From Escherichia albertii NBRC 107761 = DSM 17582 (GTDB lineage: Bacteria; Pseudomonadota; Gammaproteobacteria; Enterobacterales; Enterobacteriaceae), in assembly GCF_000759775.1 (NCBI RefSeq), contig NZ_BBMY01000031.1, forward strand, positions 1 to 42,799: a DNA stretch of 42,799 nt. Reading direction: 5' to 3'. Both the position numbers and the translations under genes were made by a program. The notes below the pieces were generated by a model that had not been told where the DNA came from, made no database searches, and saw only the letters and a program-made list of their open reading frames with translations. How positions within the stretch are numbered: the stretch's first letter is position 1; every line of letters begins with the position of its first letter. Below, in pieces: positions 7,402-19,414 of this stretch.

Positions 7402-8943
7402 ATGCGTAAGATATCAACCGCCGAGGCACTGGCGGCGCAAATTCAGGACGGCGCAACCATTGCCATTAGCGGTAACGGCGGCGGCATGGTGGAAGCTGAC
7501 CATATTCTGGCAGCTATTGAAGCTCGTTTTCTACAAACCGGACACCCGCGTGACCTGACGCTGATCCATTCTTTGGGTATTGGCGATCGCGACAGCAAGG
7601 GTACGAACCGCTTCGCTCATGCAGATATGCTCAAACGCATCATTGCCGGGCACTTTACCTGGTCACCCAAAATGCAGGAACTGGTGAAAAACAATGCCAT
7701 TGAAGCCTACTGCTTCCCGGGCGGCGTAATTCAGGCATTGCTGCGGGAAATCGGCGCCGGACGTCCAGGGCTGTTTACCCACGTTGGGCTGGGATCGTTT
7801 GTAGATCCGCGCAATGGCGGCGGAAAGTCGAATGAATGCACCATCGACGATCTGGTAGAACTGATTGAAATTGATGGTGAAACCAAACTCCGCTATCGCC
7901 CATTCAAAGTGGACTACGCCATTTTACGCGGCACTTATGCCGATCCGCGTGGCAACGTCAGCCTCGAAGAAGAAGCTATTGATATGGATAGCTATTCGAT
8001 GGCGCTGGCAGCACACAACAGCGGCGGCAAAGTATTCGTACAGGTCCGCGATGTGCTGGAAGCTGGCGCCATTGAACCTCGCAAGGTCAAGCTACCGGGG
8101 ATTCTGGTCGATGGTATCGTTGAACACCGCGAACAACCGCAAACCTATCTTGGCGGTTACGACCTGACCATCAGCGGTCAGCATCGCCGTCTGAGCTCTA
8201 ACGACGCTATCGAACTCGTCAGTCATCCGGTGCGTCGCCTGATTGCTCGCCGGGCAGCACGCGAACTGGTGGCTGGCGCTTCAACCAACTTTGGTTTCGG
8301 TATTCCAGGCGGTATTCCTGGGGTTGCGCTGCGCGAAGGCGTGCCTTATCAAAGTTTATGGCTGAGCGTAGAACAGGGCGTACATAACGGTATGATGCTG
8401 GATGATGCCCTGTTTGGTTGTGCCCGTAACGCCGATGCCATTATTCCATCACTCGATCAATTCGAGTTTTACAGCGGTGGCGGCATCGACATTACTTTCC
8501 TCGGCATGGGCGAGATGGATCAGCACGGTAATGTCAACGTCTCACATCTCAATGGCAATCTGATCGGCCCTGGTGGATTTCTCGAAATTGCGCAAAACGC
8601 CCGTAAAGTGGTGTTCTGCGGTACGTTTGACGCCAAAGGCAGCAAGATTGATGTAACACCTGATGGCTTGCATATCGCCCAGTCAGGTCAAATCCCTAAA
8701 CTGGTTACCCAGGTGGAAAAAATCACCTTTAGCGCCGCCTACGCACAGAAAAGCGGCCAGGAAGTGCTGTACATCACCGAACGTGCAGTATTCCGGTTAA
8801 CGACAGAAGGCGTTGAATTAATTGAGATCGCCCCTGGCGTGGACATTGACCGCGACATTTTACCGTTCATGGCCTTCCGTCCGATTATCAGGCAACCACG
8901 TCTGATGGAAAGCAGCCTGTTTACGCCAATGGAGGATGCATGA
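7402..8943 (+). CDS. Family I acyl-CoA:acetate/propionate CoA-transferase (YdiF-like)
   Basis: This 513-residue protein is a fused alpha-beta CoA-transferase, like YdiF or propionate CoA-transferase. The N-terminal half carries ATIAISGNGGGMVEAD and the glycine-rich VGLGSFVDPRNGGGK. The C-terminal half carries FGIPGGIPGVA, then LWLSVEQGVHNG with the likely catalytic Glu324, which would form a glutamyl-CoA thioester, followed by FYSGGGIDITFLGMGEMD and GNVNVS. It should move CoA from a donor such as acetyl-CoA onto the pathway acid without using ATP. The stop codon overlaps the next start (ATGA), so it is translationally coupled to the flavoprotein. The donor and acceptor acids are unknown. Confidence 0.94.
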   Translation: MRKISTAEALAAQIQDGATIAISGNGGGMVEADHILAAIEARFLQTGHPRDLTLIHSLGIGDRDSKGTNRFAHADMLKRIIAGHFTWSPKMQELVKNNAIEAYCFPGGVIQALLREIGAGRPGLFTHVGLGSFVDPRNGGGKSNECTIDDLVELIEIDGETKLRYRPFKVDYAILRGTYADPRGNVSLEEEAIDMDSYSMALAAHNSGGKVFVQVRDVLEAGAIEPRKVKLPGILVDGIVEHREQPQTYLGGYDLTISGQHRRLSSNDAIELVSHPVRRLIARRAARELVAGASTNFGFGIPGGIPGVALREGVPYQSLWLSVEQGVHNGMMLDDALFGCARNADAIIPSLDQFEFYSGGGIDITFLGMGEMDQHGNVNVSHLNGNLIGPGGFLEIAQNARKVVFCGTFDAKGSKIDVTPDGLHIAQSGQIPKLVTQVEKITFSAAYAQKSGQEVLYITERAVFRLTTEGVELIEIAPGVDIDRDILPFMAFRPIIRQPRLMESSLFTPMEDA

Positions 8944-11012
8944 GCCAGCTTGATGACGCCATCCTCGATTCGCTGACGCATGTCACTTTCCCAAAGGGTT
9001 TTGCGCAGGCAGAGCCAACCGTGGTTGTTGCGGTGGACGGTGTAGATTATCCACTCTGGCAAGTTGATACCCTGGTGGTTGGTAGCGGCGCTGCCGGGCT
9101 ACGAGCGGCTGTCGAACTAAAGCGTCGTCAGCAAAATGTGCTGATCGCCACCGCCGGGTTATATATGGGGACATCGGCATGTTCTGGCTCCGATAAACAA
9201 ACACTGTTTACCGCCGCTACCGCGGGCAACGGTGACAACTTCACCAAACTGGCAAAGGCACTGGCGAGCGGTGGGGCGATGGATCACGACACCGCTTATG
9301 TCGAGGCGGTCGGTTCTCTGCACACTCTTGGCGGGTTGCAATATCTTGGTCTGGAATTGCCGGAAGATCGCTATGGCGCGATTCTTCGTTATCAAACCGA
9401 CCATGACGAAGCCGGGCGTGCAACCTCCTGTGGGCCGCGCACATCTCGTCTGATGGTGAAAGTGCTGTTGGAAGAAGTACAGCGCCTCGCCATTCCACTA
9501 CTGACCAGTGCAACGGTGATTAAGCTCCTGCATCAGTGCGGAGAGAATGGCGAAGATCGCGTGGCAGGAGCTATTCTCGCAACCGGTTCCCGCCCCCATA
9601 ACCCGTGGGGGCTGGCAATTGTGACTGCGCCCAATGTGGTACTGGCAACGGGCGGACCAGGCGAACTTTATCGTGACAGTGTTTATCCACATAAATGTTT
9701 CGGCTCGCTGGGACTGGCACTGGAGGAAGGTTTGACGCTAACCAATCTGACCGAAAGCCAGTTTGGTATTGGCACGCCGCGCAGCACGTTTCCGTGGAAT
9801 TTGTCCGGCACCTATGTACAGGTGATCCCATATATCTATTCCGTAGATGCCGAGGGCAACGAGTATAACTTCCTCGCGGATGACTATCGCACCACCCAGG
9901 AACTGGCTTCAAACATCTTCCGTAAAGGCTATCAGTGGCCGTTCCACGCCACACGAGTGATGGATTTTGGTTCAAGCTTGCTGGATATGGCGGTAGCGCA
10001 GGAACAACAACGCGGTCGCCAGGTTTTTATGGATTTCAATCGCAATCCTGAAACAGTGCCAGGTGATTTGCCGTTCTCATTAGAGCGACTGGACGACGAC
10101 GTTCGCGCGTATCTGGAAAATAACAACGCTCTGGCACCATCACCCATCGAACGCCTGCAACGAATGAATCCGCTGTCTATCTCGCTGTATAAGATGCACG
10201 GTTACGATCTCACCGCACAGCCATTGCAATTCGCGATGAACAATCAGCACATGAATGGCGGCATTGAGGTGGATATCTGGGGGCAAACCTCCCTGCCCGG
10301 TTGTTTTGCGGTGGGAGAAGTGGCCGGAACTCACGGCGTTACCCGACCTGGTGGCGCAGCACTGAATGCCGGACAGGTTTTTGCTGTTCGTCTGGCGCGT
10401 TTTATTGGTTGCACACAAAAGCGGTCTGTTAATGGGGACATTGCACAACTGGCAGCCTCGCCGTTGTCTACTGTCAGAGAGATCATTACTCAGGCGCTGG
10501 CAAACGAGAACGGAATGGCACTGGCGGCAGTGAAAGAAAAAATCCAGGCACGAATGTCTGATTACGCTGGATTTATTTGTCATGCCGATAAAGTTCGTCA
10601 CGCCAACCGCGACTCTCTGCTACTAAGTGAATTCGTCCAACAAAATGGTTTATCGATCCGCCATGTGGGGGAAATTGCCGAACTGTTTATGTGGCGGCAT
10701 ATGTCTCTTACTTCGGCTGCCGTATTAACACAATTAACGCATTATATTGACGCTGGTGGCGGTAGTCGCGGGGCGCGGATGGTTATTGATCCACAAGGTG
10801 AATGTCTACCACAAACTCGTCGCGGCGCAATAGAAGAATGGCGTTTTCGCTCTGAACTCGCTGAAGACAAAAATCACAAATTAACGATTCAATATTCGCA
10901 AGGTTTTTTTATTACCGAAGTGAAATCTTTACGTGAACAACCGCGTATTAATGGTATTTACTTTGAAAAAAACTGGCCAGACTTTTTAAAGGGAGAAATT
11001 TACACACAATAA
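8940..11012 (+). CDS. Fumarate-reductase/succinate-dehydrogenase-like FAD flavoprotein
   Basis: This protein has 690 residues. After a leader of about 40 residues comes the FAD-binding motif TLVVGSGAAGLRAA (GSGAAG at 48-53), then the adenine and capping-domain segments ACSGSDKQTLFTAA and VVLATGGPGELY. Near residue 440, HMNGGIEVD corresponds to the substrate-binding HYxxGG of FrdA/SdhA. Near 460-480, GEVAGTHGVTRPGGAALNAGQ carries the Arg segment. The C-terminal helical domain (about 500-690) resembles that of FrdA. No signal peptide, haem domain, FMN domain, iron-sulfur subunit or membrane anchor is encoded beside it, so it is a cytoplasmic enzyme whose electron partner is unknown. It probably reduces or forms a C=C bond next to a carboxyl or CoA group. 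Confidence 0.9.
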   Translation: MSQLDDAILDSLTHVTFPKGFAQAEPTVVVAVDGVDYPLWQVDTLVVGSGAAGLRAAVELKRRQQNVLIATAGLYMGTSACSGSDKQTLFTAATAGNGDNFTKLAKALASGGAMDHDTAYVEAVGSLHTLGGLQYLGLELPEDRYGAILRYQTDHDEAGRATSCGPRTSRLMVKVLLEEVQRLAIPLLTSATVIKLLHQCGENGEDRVAGAILATGSRPHNPWGLAIVTAPNVVLATGGPGELYRDSVYPHKCFGSLGLALEEGLTLTNLTESQFGIGTPRSTFPWNLSGTYVQVIPYIYSVDAEGNEYNFLADDYRTTQELASNIFRKGYQWPFHATRVMDFGSSLLDMAVAQEQQRGRQVFMDFNRNPETVPGDLPFSLERLDDDVRAYLENNNALAPSPIERLQRMNPLSISLYKMHGYDLTAQPLQFAMNNQHMNGGIEVDIWGQTSLPGCFAVGEVAGTHGVTRPGGAALNAGQVFAVRLARFIGCTQKRSVNGDIAQLAASPLSTVREIITQALANENGMALAAVKEKIQARMSDYAGFICHADKVRHANRDSLLLSEFVQQNGLSIRHVGEIAELFMWRHMSLTSAAVLTQLTHYIDAGGGSRGARMVIDPQGECLPQTRRGAIEEWRFRSELAEDKNHKLTIQYSQGFFITEVKSLREQPRINGIYFEKNWPDFLKGEIYTQ

Positions 11013-11104
11013 TTTTCAATATTTCCTCTGCACTTGATTTTTATTACCTATTACACGGAATTACCAACAACCAGGGTTTATTAATATAATTAAAAGGGTT
11101 AAAC

Positions 11105-12382
11105 ATGAATAAAATAAAGAATTACCGGTGGCATATGATTGCCCTCGTATGCTTTATCACTGTAATCAATTATCTGGACAGAACGGCGTTAGGTATTGCG
11201 GCTCCAACGATTATGGAGACAACCGGAATAACTAAAGAGCAATATTCATGGATTGTCAGTGCATTCCAGTTGGCCTATACATTAGGGCAACCGGTAATGG
11301 GCTTCTTTATTGATACCGTGGGTCTGAAGTTAAGTTTTGCGATATGTGCCGCAATTTGGTGCCTGGCGACAATGGGCCATGCACTGACCGGAACATGGTC
11401 AGGTCTGGCATTTATGCGTGCCCTGATGGGTTTCAGCGAAGCGTCAGCAATTCCAGCGGGTGTTAAAACAGCATCTACATGGTTCCCGGCAAAAGAGCGT
11501 GGCGTGGCGACAGGTGTTTTCAATATGGGCACCTCACTCGGCGCGATGCTTGCTCCACCGCTAATTGCCTGGTGCATTATGTTTCATAGCTGGCAATTTG
11601 CGTTTATTGTCTCAGGTAGCCTTGCTTTGCTCGCGGCTTTATTTTGGTTCTTTTGTTATAAAGATCCGAAAGATGCCAAACGCCTTTCTGATGAAGAGCG
11701 CCAGTATATTGAATCAGGACAAGAACAGCATCTTAAAACAGATAAGAAAGAAAAAACCTCAATCAAGCATATCCTCAGCCAACGTAATTTCTGGGGGATT
11801 GGCATCGCGCGTTTTCTCGCTGACCCGGCATGGGGAACCATTAACTTCTGGGTGCCAATTTTCTTCGTCGAAACGCTGCATTTTAGCCTGAAAGAAATTG
11901 CCATGTTCGTCTGGCTACCTTTCCTGCTGGGCGATCTCGGCTGTTTAGCCAGTGGTTTTGTCGCGAAGTTCTTCCACGATCGCGGCGTGAGTTTAATTAA
12001 CTCACGAAGAATAACCTTCACTATCGCAGCCGTTATTATGATGACTATTGGTCTGGTGAGTATTGTAGAAAATCCCTACATTGCTGTGTTATTGATTAGT
12101 ATTGGCGCGTTCTCGCATCAATGTCTTTCTACTGTTGCAGCAACTCTGGGCAGCGATCTGTTCAAAAAAGACGAAGTGGCTACCGCTGTGGGTATGGCTG
12201 GAGCCTGTGCATGGAGCGGTCAGTTGATTTTCAACCTGTTCATCGGGGCATTCGTTCACATTATCGGCTTCGCACCGTTCTTTATTGCGCTGGCTTTCTT
12301 TGACATTATTGGTGCCATTGCACTGTGGACGCTTATCAAAGTTAAAGATGAAGAACCGCACGTACAGTTAGCAACAAGCTAA
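11105..12382 (+). CDS. MFS transporter, anion:cation symporter (hexuronate-type) family
   Basis: This 425-residue inner-membrane protein has about 12 hydrophobic segments and a charged central loop (about 195-220, ending in LKTDKKEKTS). The first segment, INYLDRTALGIAAPTIME, matches the signature of the ExuT/GudP/tartrate-type anion:cation symporters, so the cargo is probably an organic or sugar acid. It lies 92 bp after the flavoprotein gene, on the same strand, and is the last gene of the island. The wider gap may hold its own promoter or a processing site. The family is clear; the substrate is unknown. Confidence 0.92.
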   Translation: MNKIKNYRWHMIALVCFITVINYLDRTALGIAAPTIMETTGITKEQYSWIVSAFQLAYTLGQPVMGFFIDTVGLKLSFAICAAIWCLATMGHALTGTWSGLAFMRALMGFSEASAIPAGVKTASTWFPAKERGVATGVFNMGTSLGAMLAPPLIAWCIMFHSWQFAFIVSGSLALLAALFWFFCYKDPKDAKRLSDEERQYIESGQEQHLKTDKKEKTSIKHILSQRNFWGIGIARFLADPAWGTINFWVPIFFVETLHFSLKEIAMFVWLPFLLGDLGCLASGFVAKFFHDRGVSLINSRRITFTIAAVIMMTIGLVSIVENPYIAVLLISIGAFSHQCLSTVAATLGSDLFKKDEVATAVGMAGACAWSGQLIFNLFIGAFVHIIGFAPFFIALAFFDIIGAIALWTLIKVKDEEPHVQLATS

Positions 12383-12437
12383 TTGATAGATATCAGGGTG
12401 TTATACTGCCAGTTGTAACGCTTTCTCTATAAAGCAA

Positions 12438-12463
12438 AACGCCGACACAAGGTCGGCGTTTTT
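12438..12463. terminator. Bidirectional terminator between the island and rplI
   Basis: AACGCCGAC and GTCGGCGTT form a 9-bp stem around ACAAG, followed by TTT on the plus strand and preceded by an A-rich tract. It can stop both the island transporter transcript and the ribosomal-protein operon, and marks the right edge of the island. Confidence 0.85.
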
Positions 12464-12483
12464 ACGTCTCGTTGAATAACGAA

Positions 12484-12945
<462 letters not shown>

Positions 12946-12974
12946 TCAAAGTCGTATTAATGGACCGTGACCGA

Positions 12975-13521
<547 letters not shown>

Positions 13522-13527
13522 CAGAAA

Positions 13528-14005
<478 letters not shown>

Positions 14006-14249
14006 TGAAAAATGACGCGTTATAGTACTGACATACCCCGCCAAACTCAAGGCCAGCCGACAAATAAATCTGATCTTTCACTAAACAGGACTAACTCGCT
14101 GATTTGAAGTTCATCACATCTCATTAAGGTGTTTTTTTGAACAACTGCATCAGAAATGGTCACCATCACCTCTGTCATCAGTGGTTAAAATTAAATCAGA
14201 AGATCGCTAAAGAGGAGAGCACACAGAGACAGCCGTCGAGGAGGTATCT

Positions 14250-14525
14250 ATGTTCAGCCGTGTTTTAGCCCTTCTGGCTGTGCTTTTGCTAAGTGCGAAT
14301 GCATCAGCAGCCATTGAAATTAATAACCACCAGGCCAGAAATATAGATGATGTACAGAGCTTAGGCGTGATTTATATCAATCATAACTTCGCCACTGAAA
14401 GCGAAGCGCGTCAGGCACTGAACGAAGAGACTGATGCGCGAGGCGCAACGTACTACCACGTGATTCTGATGCGGGAACCGGGGAGCAACGGCAACATGCA
14501 CGCCAGCGCGGATATTTATCGCTAG
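14250..14525 (+). CDS. yjfY: YhcN/DUF1471-family periplasmic protein YjfY
   Basis: YjfY is a 91-residue protein with a signal peptide (MFSRVLALLAVLLLSANASA, cut before AIEINN) and a single DUF1471 domain (about 30-91, with the family pattern of Ala/Glu-rich helix and YYHVILMREP strand). Family members respond to stress, acid or biofilm conditions; no reaction is known. GAGGAGGTATCT is a strong ribosome-binding site. It is convergent with ulaF, and a terminator follows. Confidence 0.92.
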   Translation: MFSRVLALLAVLLLSANASAAIEINNHQARNIDDVQSLGVIYINHNFATESEARQALNEETDARGATYYHVILMREPGSNGNMHASADIYR

Positions 14526-14565
14526 CACCAGGTATAACCAACGAAACATTGCCATAGTTTGCATT

Positions 14566-14590
14566 GCCCCCTTCACCGGGGGCTTTTTTT
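14566..14590 (+). terminator. Rho-independent terminator of yjfY
   Basis: GCCCCC-TTCACC-GGGGGC is a 6-bp GC stem followed by seven T residues, 40 bases after the yjfY stop codon. Confidence 0.9.
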
Positions 14591-14653
14591 GAAAAACGGC
14601 TGCGGAATCAGACCAGTTATCTCCCGAAAAAGGAAATTTCCGCAGCGCGTGTT

Positions 14654-15340
14654 TTACTTTTGCCCGTAATAAGCGTTGGGTCCGTGCTTACGCATGAAGT
14701 GTTTATTCATCAAATAGCTATTGATGGGACTAAGCTGCGGGTTAATGCCGCGCGCAATCCACGCCATTTTCGCCACTTCTTCCATCACCACCGCATTATG
14801 CACCGCTTCGTGGGCATCTTTCCCCCAGGCGAACGGCCCGTGCTGATACACCACAATTCCCGGCGTATGCAGCGGCTCGGCGCCACCCAGCGTTTCGATA
14901 ATCACTTTGCCGGTATTCAGTTCGTACTCACCCTGCACCTCTTCTTCGCTTAATCCGCGCGTGCACGGGATGTCGCCAAAGAAGTAATCGGCGTGCGTGG
15001 TGCCTAACGCCGGGATCGCCAGCCCCGCCTGCGCCCATGCGGTGGCATGAGTGGAGTGGGTATGGACAATACCACCAAGCGACGGATAACGACGGTAGAG
15101 TTCGAGATGCGTCGCAGTGTCGGAAGACGGACGATACTCCCCTTCCACCACCTTACCGCTCATATCGACCACCACCATATCGTCCGCTTTCATGGTTTCG
15201 TAGGCGACACCGCTGGGCTTGATCACCACCAGCCCGCGTTCGCGGTCAATGGCGCTGACGTTGCCCCAGGTAAAGGTCACCAGCCCGTAACGCGGCAGAT
15301 CCATGTTGGCCTCAAACACCTGCTGTTTCAGCTTTTGCAT
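14654..15340 (-). CDS. ulaF: L-ribulose-5-phosphate 4-epimerase UlaF
   Basis: UlaF has 228 residues and is the last enzyme of anaerobic L-ascorbate use. It turns L-ribulose 5-phosphate into D-xylulose 5-phosphate for the pentose-phosphate pathway. It belongs to the class II aldolase/AraD family, with the zinc motif HTHSTH at 93-98, Asp74 in [10 protein letters not shown] and a late His in [13 protein letters not shown]. The frame stays open upstream, but the ATG at 15340 overlaps the ulaE stop (TAATG), which fixes the start by coupling. Confidence 0.97.
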   Translation of the reverse strand: MQKLKQQVFEANMDLPRYGLVTFTWGNVSAIDRERGLVVIKPSGVAYETMKADDMVVVDMSGKVVEGEYRPSSDTATHLELYRRYPSLGGIVHTHSTHATAWAQAGLAIPALGTTHADYFFGDIPCTRGLSEEEVQGEYELNTGKVIIETLGGAEPLHTPGIVVYQHGPFAWGKDAHEAVHNAVVMEEVAKMAWIARGINPQLSPINSYLMNKHFMRKHGPNAYYGQK

Positions 15341-16194
15341 TATACCGCCTCCACCATGCCTGCTTTGGCCATGCGCGCTTTCACCCAATCGCGCGCTTTC
15401 GCCACTTCTGCCGCCGGGTCTTCCGCCGTTTCGCTCCACATCTCAATCAGGTACGGCCCGCAATAGCCACTCTGTTTGAGCGTTTCAAAACAACGTTCGA
15501 AATCCACCACGCCTTCGCCAAACGGCACGTTTTTAAAGACGCCAGGTTTGGTGTCTTTCACATGCACCGCGACGATATGCCCGATTCCAGCCTGCAACTC
15601 CATCTGCACGTCGTTGTCCCACGCCGATAAGTTGCCGATATCCGGGTAGAGCTGGAACCACGGGTTGTTAAGATAGTGCGCGTAGCCCAGCGCCTTGCTG
15701 ATGGAATTCATCAACGGATAATCCATGATCTCCATCGCCAGCGTCACCTGCGCACGACTTGCCATCTCAACGCTCTCTTTCAGACCGTCACGAAAACGAC
15801 GGCGCGTTTCGTTATTGGCTTCCTGGTAGTAAACGTCATAGCCCGCCAGCTGGATCACGCGAATGCCGACGTCCTGGGCGAACTGAATGGCTTTACGCAT
15901 AATCTCCAGCCCCTGTGCCCGCACCGCGTCATCTTCGCTGCCCAGCGGGAAACGGCGATGGGCGGAAAGGCACATAGACGGCACGCGCACGCCAGTTTCG
16001 ACAATGGCGCTTACCAGCGCCAGACGCTGCTCGCGGCTCCAGTCGAGGCGCGAAAGGCGCTCATCAGTTTCATCTACCGACATCTCAACAAAATCGAAGC
16101 CTAACGTTTTTGCCAGTTGCAGCCGTTCCAGCCAGCACTCCCCGGCGGGGAGCGCTTTTTCGTATATGCCAAGCGGGATTTGTTTAGACAACAT
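15340..16194 (-). CDS. ulaE: L-xylulose-5-phosphate 3-epimerase UlaE
   Basis: UlaE has 284 residues and converts L-xylulose 5-phosphate to L-ribulose 5-phosphate in the L-ascorbate pathway. It is an AP-endonuclease-2-type TIM barrel with metal ligands Glu155, Asp185, His211 and Glu251 (IEMWSE), all present. Nine bases separate it from ulaD. It is a distant structural relative of the island protein at 5764-6606, but the two share little sequence. Confidence 0.97.
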   Translation of the reverse strand: MLSKQIPLGIYEKALPAGECWLERLQLAKTLGFDFVEMSVDETDERLSRLDWSREQRLALVSAIVETGVRVPSMCLSAHRRFPLGSEDDAVRAQGLEIMRKAIQFAQDVGIRVIQLAGYDVYYQEANNETRRRFRDGLKESVEMASRAQVTLAMEIMDYPLMNSISKALGYAHYLNNPWFQLYPDIGNLSAWDNDVQMELQAGIGHIVAVHVKDTKPGVFKNVPFGEGVVDFERCFETLKQSGYCGPYLIEMWSETAEDPAAEVAKARDWVKARMAKAGMVEAV

Positions 16195-16203
16195 ATCCGC
16201 TCC

Positions 16204-16854
16204 TTAGCCCCACAATTCAGCGATGGAGCGTTTGAACTGACGTGCGGCTTCGACCGGAGATGCCGCATCACGGATGCTGCGACCCGCAATAAAGACGTGA
16301 ATCGGAATCCCTTTGAACAGCGGCAGATCTTCCAGCGCCAGACCACCAGTAATGGTGACTTTGAAACCCATATCAGAAAGACGCTTAATAGCCGTAATAT
16401 CCGCCTCGCCCCAACCCACACCTGCCGCCTGCGCATCGCGGCTGCGATGATAAACCACCTGCTGAATGCCCGCTTCGCGCCACGCCTGCGCCTGTTCCCA
16501 TGTCCAGAACCCTGTCAGCTCAATCTGTACATCGCCTTTAAATTCATGGGCGACTTCCAGTGCACCTTTCGCGGTGTTGATATCCGCGCAACAAATCACA
16601 GTGACCCAATCCGCATTGGCTTCAAAACACATGCGAGAAAGAATTTTTCCCGCATCAGCGATTTTGGCATCAGCCAGTACGATTTTGTGCGGATAGAGCG
16701 CTTTCAGATCGCGAACCGCACGCACGCCTTCCCCCATACAAAGGATGGTTCCCACTTCGATAATATCGACTTCTTCGGCGATCAGACGTGTGGTTTCATA
16801 CGCGTGAGACATCGTTTGGTTGTCCAGCGCGACTTGCAGCATTGGTAATGACAT
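16204..16854 (-). CDS. ulaD: 3-keto-L-gulonate-6-phosphate decarboxylase UlaD
   Basis: UlaD has 216 residues and belongs to the orotidine-5'-phosphate decarboxylase suprafamily. It decarboxylates 3-keto-L-gulonate 6-phosphate to L-xylulose 5-phosphate with Mg2+. Glu33, and Asp62, Lys64 and Asp67 in [10 protein letters not shown], are the conserved active-site residues. The phosphate-binding GG segment is TITGGLAL. The start at 16854 ([10 protein letters not shown]) agrees with the family length; the open frame continues upstream without need. Confidence 0.97.
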   Translation of the reverse strand: MSLPMLQVALDNQTMSHAYETTRLIAEEVDIIEVGTILCMGEGVRAVRDLKALYPHKIVLADAKIADAGKILSRMCFEANADWVTVICCADINTAKGALEVAHEFKGDVQIELTGFWTWEQAQAWREAGIQQVVYHRSRDAQAAGVGWGEADITAIKRLSDMGFKVTITGGLALEDLPLFKGIPIHVFIAGRSIRDAASPVEAARQFKRSIAELWG

Positions 16855-16867
16855 GTTCAATTCCTTC

Positions 16868-17332
16868 TTAAGCAGCCGCGTTGGTGCGGTCAATTAAATC
16901 AAGCACTTCCTGCTCGGTGCGGCAGGCGCGTAAACGGTCAAAATTCTCTTCATCTTCAAACAGATTGACGATCTGCATGATGCCCACTTCCTGATGCGTG
17001 TTGGCATCGACCGCCGCCATGGTGATGAGGATGTCCACGGGGTCGTTATCATCGTGGTTGAACGTCAGCGGTTTTTTCAGCGTGACGAGAGCAAATCCAG
17101 TTTTTTTGACTCCCTCTTCTGGCCGTCCGTGCGGCATCGCCAGCCCCGGAGCGATAACGAAATAAGGGCCGAACTGTTCAACGCCATCCAGAATCGCCTG
17201 GTAATAACGTGGCTCTACCACATTTGCCGCCACCAGCAGGTCAACGCCGATTTTTACCGCCTCCTGCCAGGTTTCAGCTTCGGCCTGCAGACGGATGGAT
17301 TTATTTTCAGCCAGCGAATCACGTAATTTCAT
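16868..17332 (-). CDS. ulaC: PTS L-ascorbate-specific EIIA component UlaC
   Basis: UlaC has 154 residues and is the cytoplasmic phosphocarrier of the ascorbate phosphotransferase system. It takes phosphate from HPr at His68 ([12 protein letters not shown]) and passes it to UlaB. The fold is the mannitol/fructose EIIA type. It lies 9 bp after ulaB in the ulaABCDEF operon. Confidence 0.97.
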   Translation of the reverse strand: MKLRDSLAENKSIRLQAEAETWQEAVKIGVDLLVAANVVEPRYYQAILDGVEQFGPYFVIAPGLAMPHGRPEEGVKKTGFALVTLKKPLTFNHDDNDPVDILITMAAVDANTHQEVGIMQIVNLFEDEENFDRLRACRTEQEVLDLIDRTNAAA

Positions 17333-17341
17333 GGCGCGTCC

Positions 17342-17647
17342 TTACTTCACGTCCTGCGGGAAATGCTCTTTGATCACTTCCAGCAGTTTTGGACCAAAGT
17401 CAGCAGGCGAGAGCATGTTGCGCACCCCCACCACATATTTGTTGCCGGTCACGGTGATTTCTCCTGCGATATGGGTAGAAGCGATGATGATATCCGCACC
17501 GCTCAACTCGCTTTTGTACTCGCCAACCGCGCAGCTATTTACCGTGTGGTCAATGTTTGATTGGGTTAAAAACTGGTCCACTTTCATTTTCATGATCATG
17601 GAACTGCCTTGTCCGTTGCCACACACAGCCAGAATACGTACGGTCAT
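17342..17647 (-). CDS. ulaB: PTS L-ascorbate-specific EIIB component UlaB
   Basis: UlaB has 101 residues. Cys9 in [12 protein letters not shown] is the phosphorylated residue of the EIIB P-loop. It accepts phosphate from UlaC and donates it to ascorbate entering through UlaA. I chose the ATG at 17647 (MTVRILAV), the known start, over one two codons upstream. Confidence 0.96.
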
Positions 17648-17662
17648 AATCAAAACTCCTTG

Positions 17663-19414
<1,752 letters not shown>

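Noticed and set aside
8983-9975. Several minus-strand frames inside the flavoprotein gene
   Set aside because: They are Arg/Pro/Gln-rich shadow translations of the FAD-binding domain; the plus-strand frame is clearly the coding one.
4104-12382. Mobile element or phage origin of the island
   Set aside because: I saw no integrase, transposase, tRNA attachment site or flanking direct repeat at either edge; the island may be an old insertion or an ancestral block lost elsewhere.
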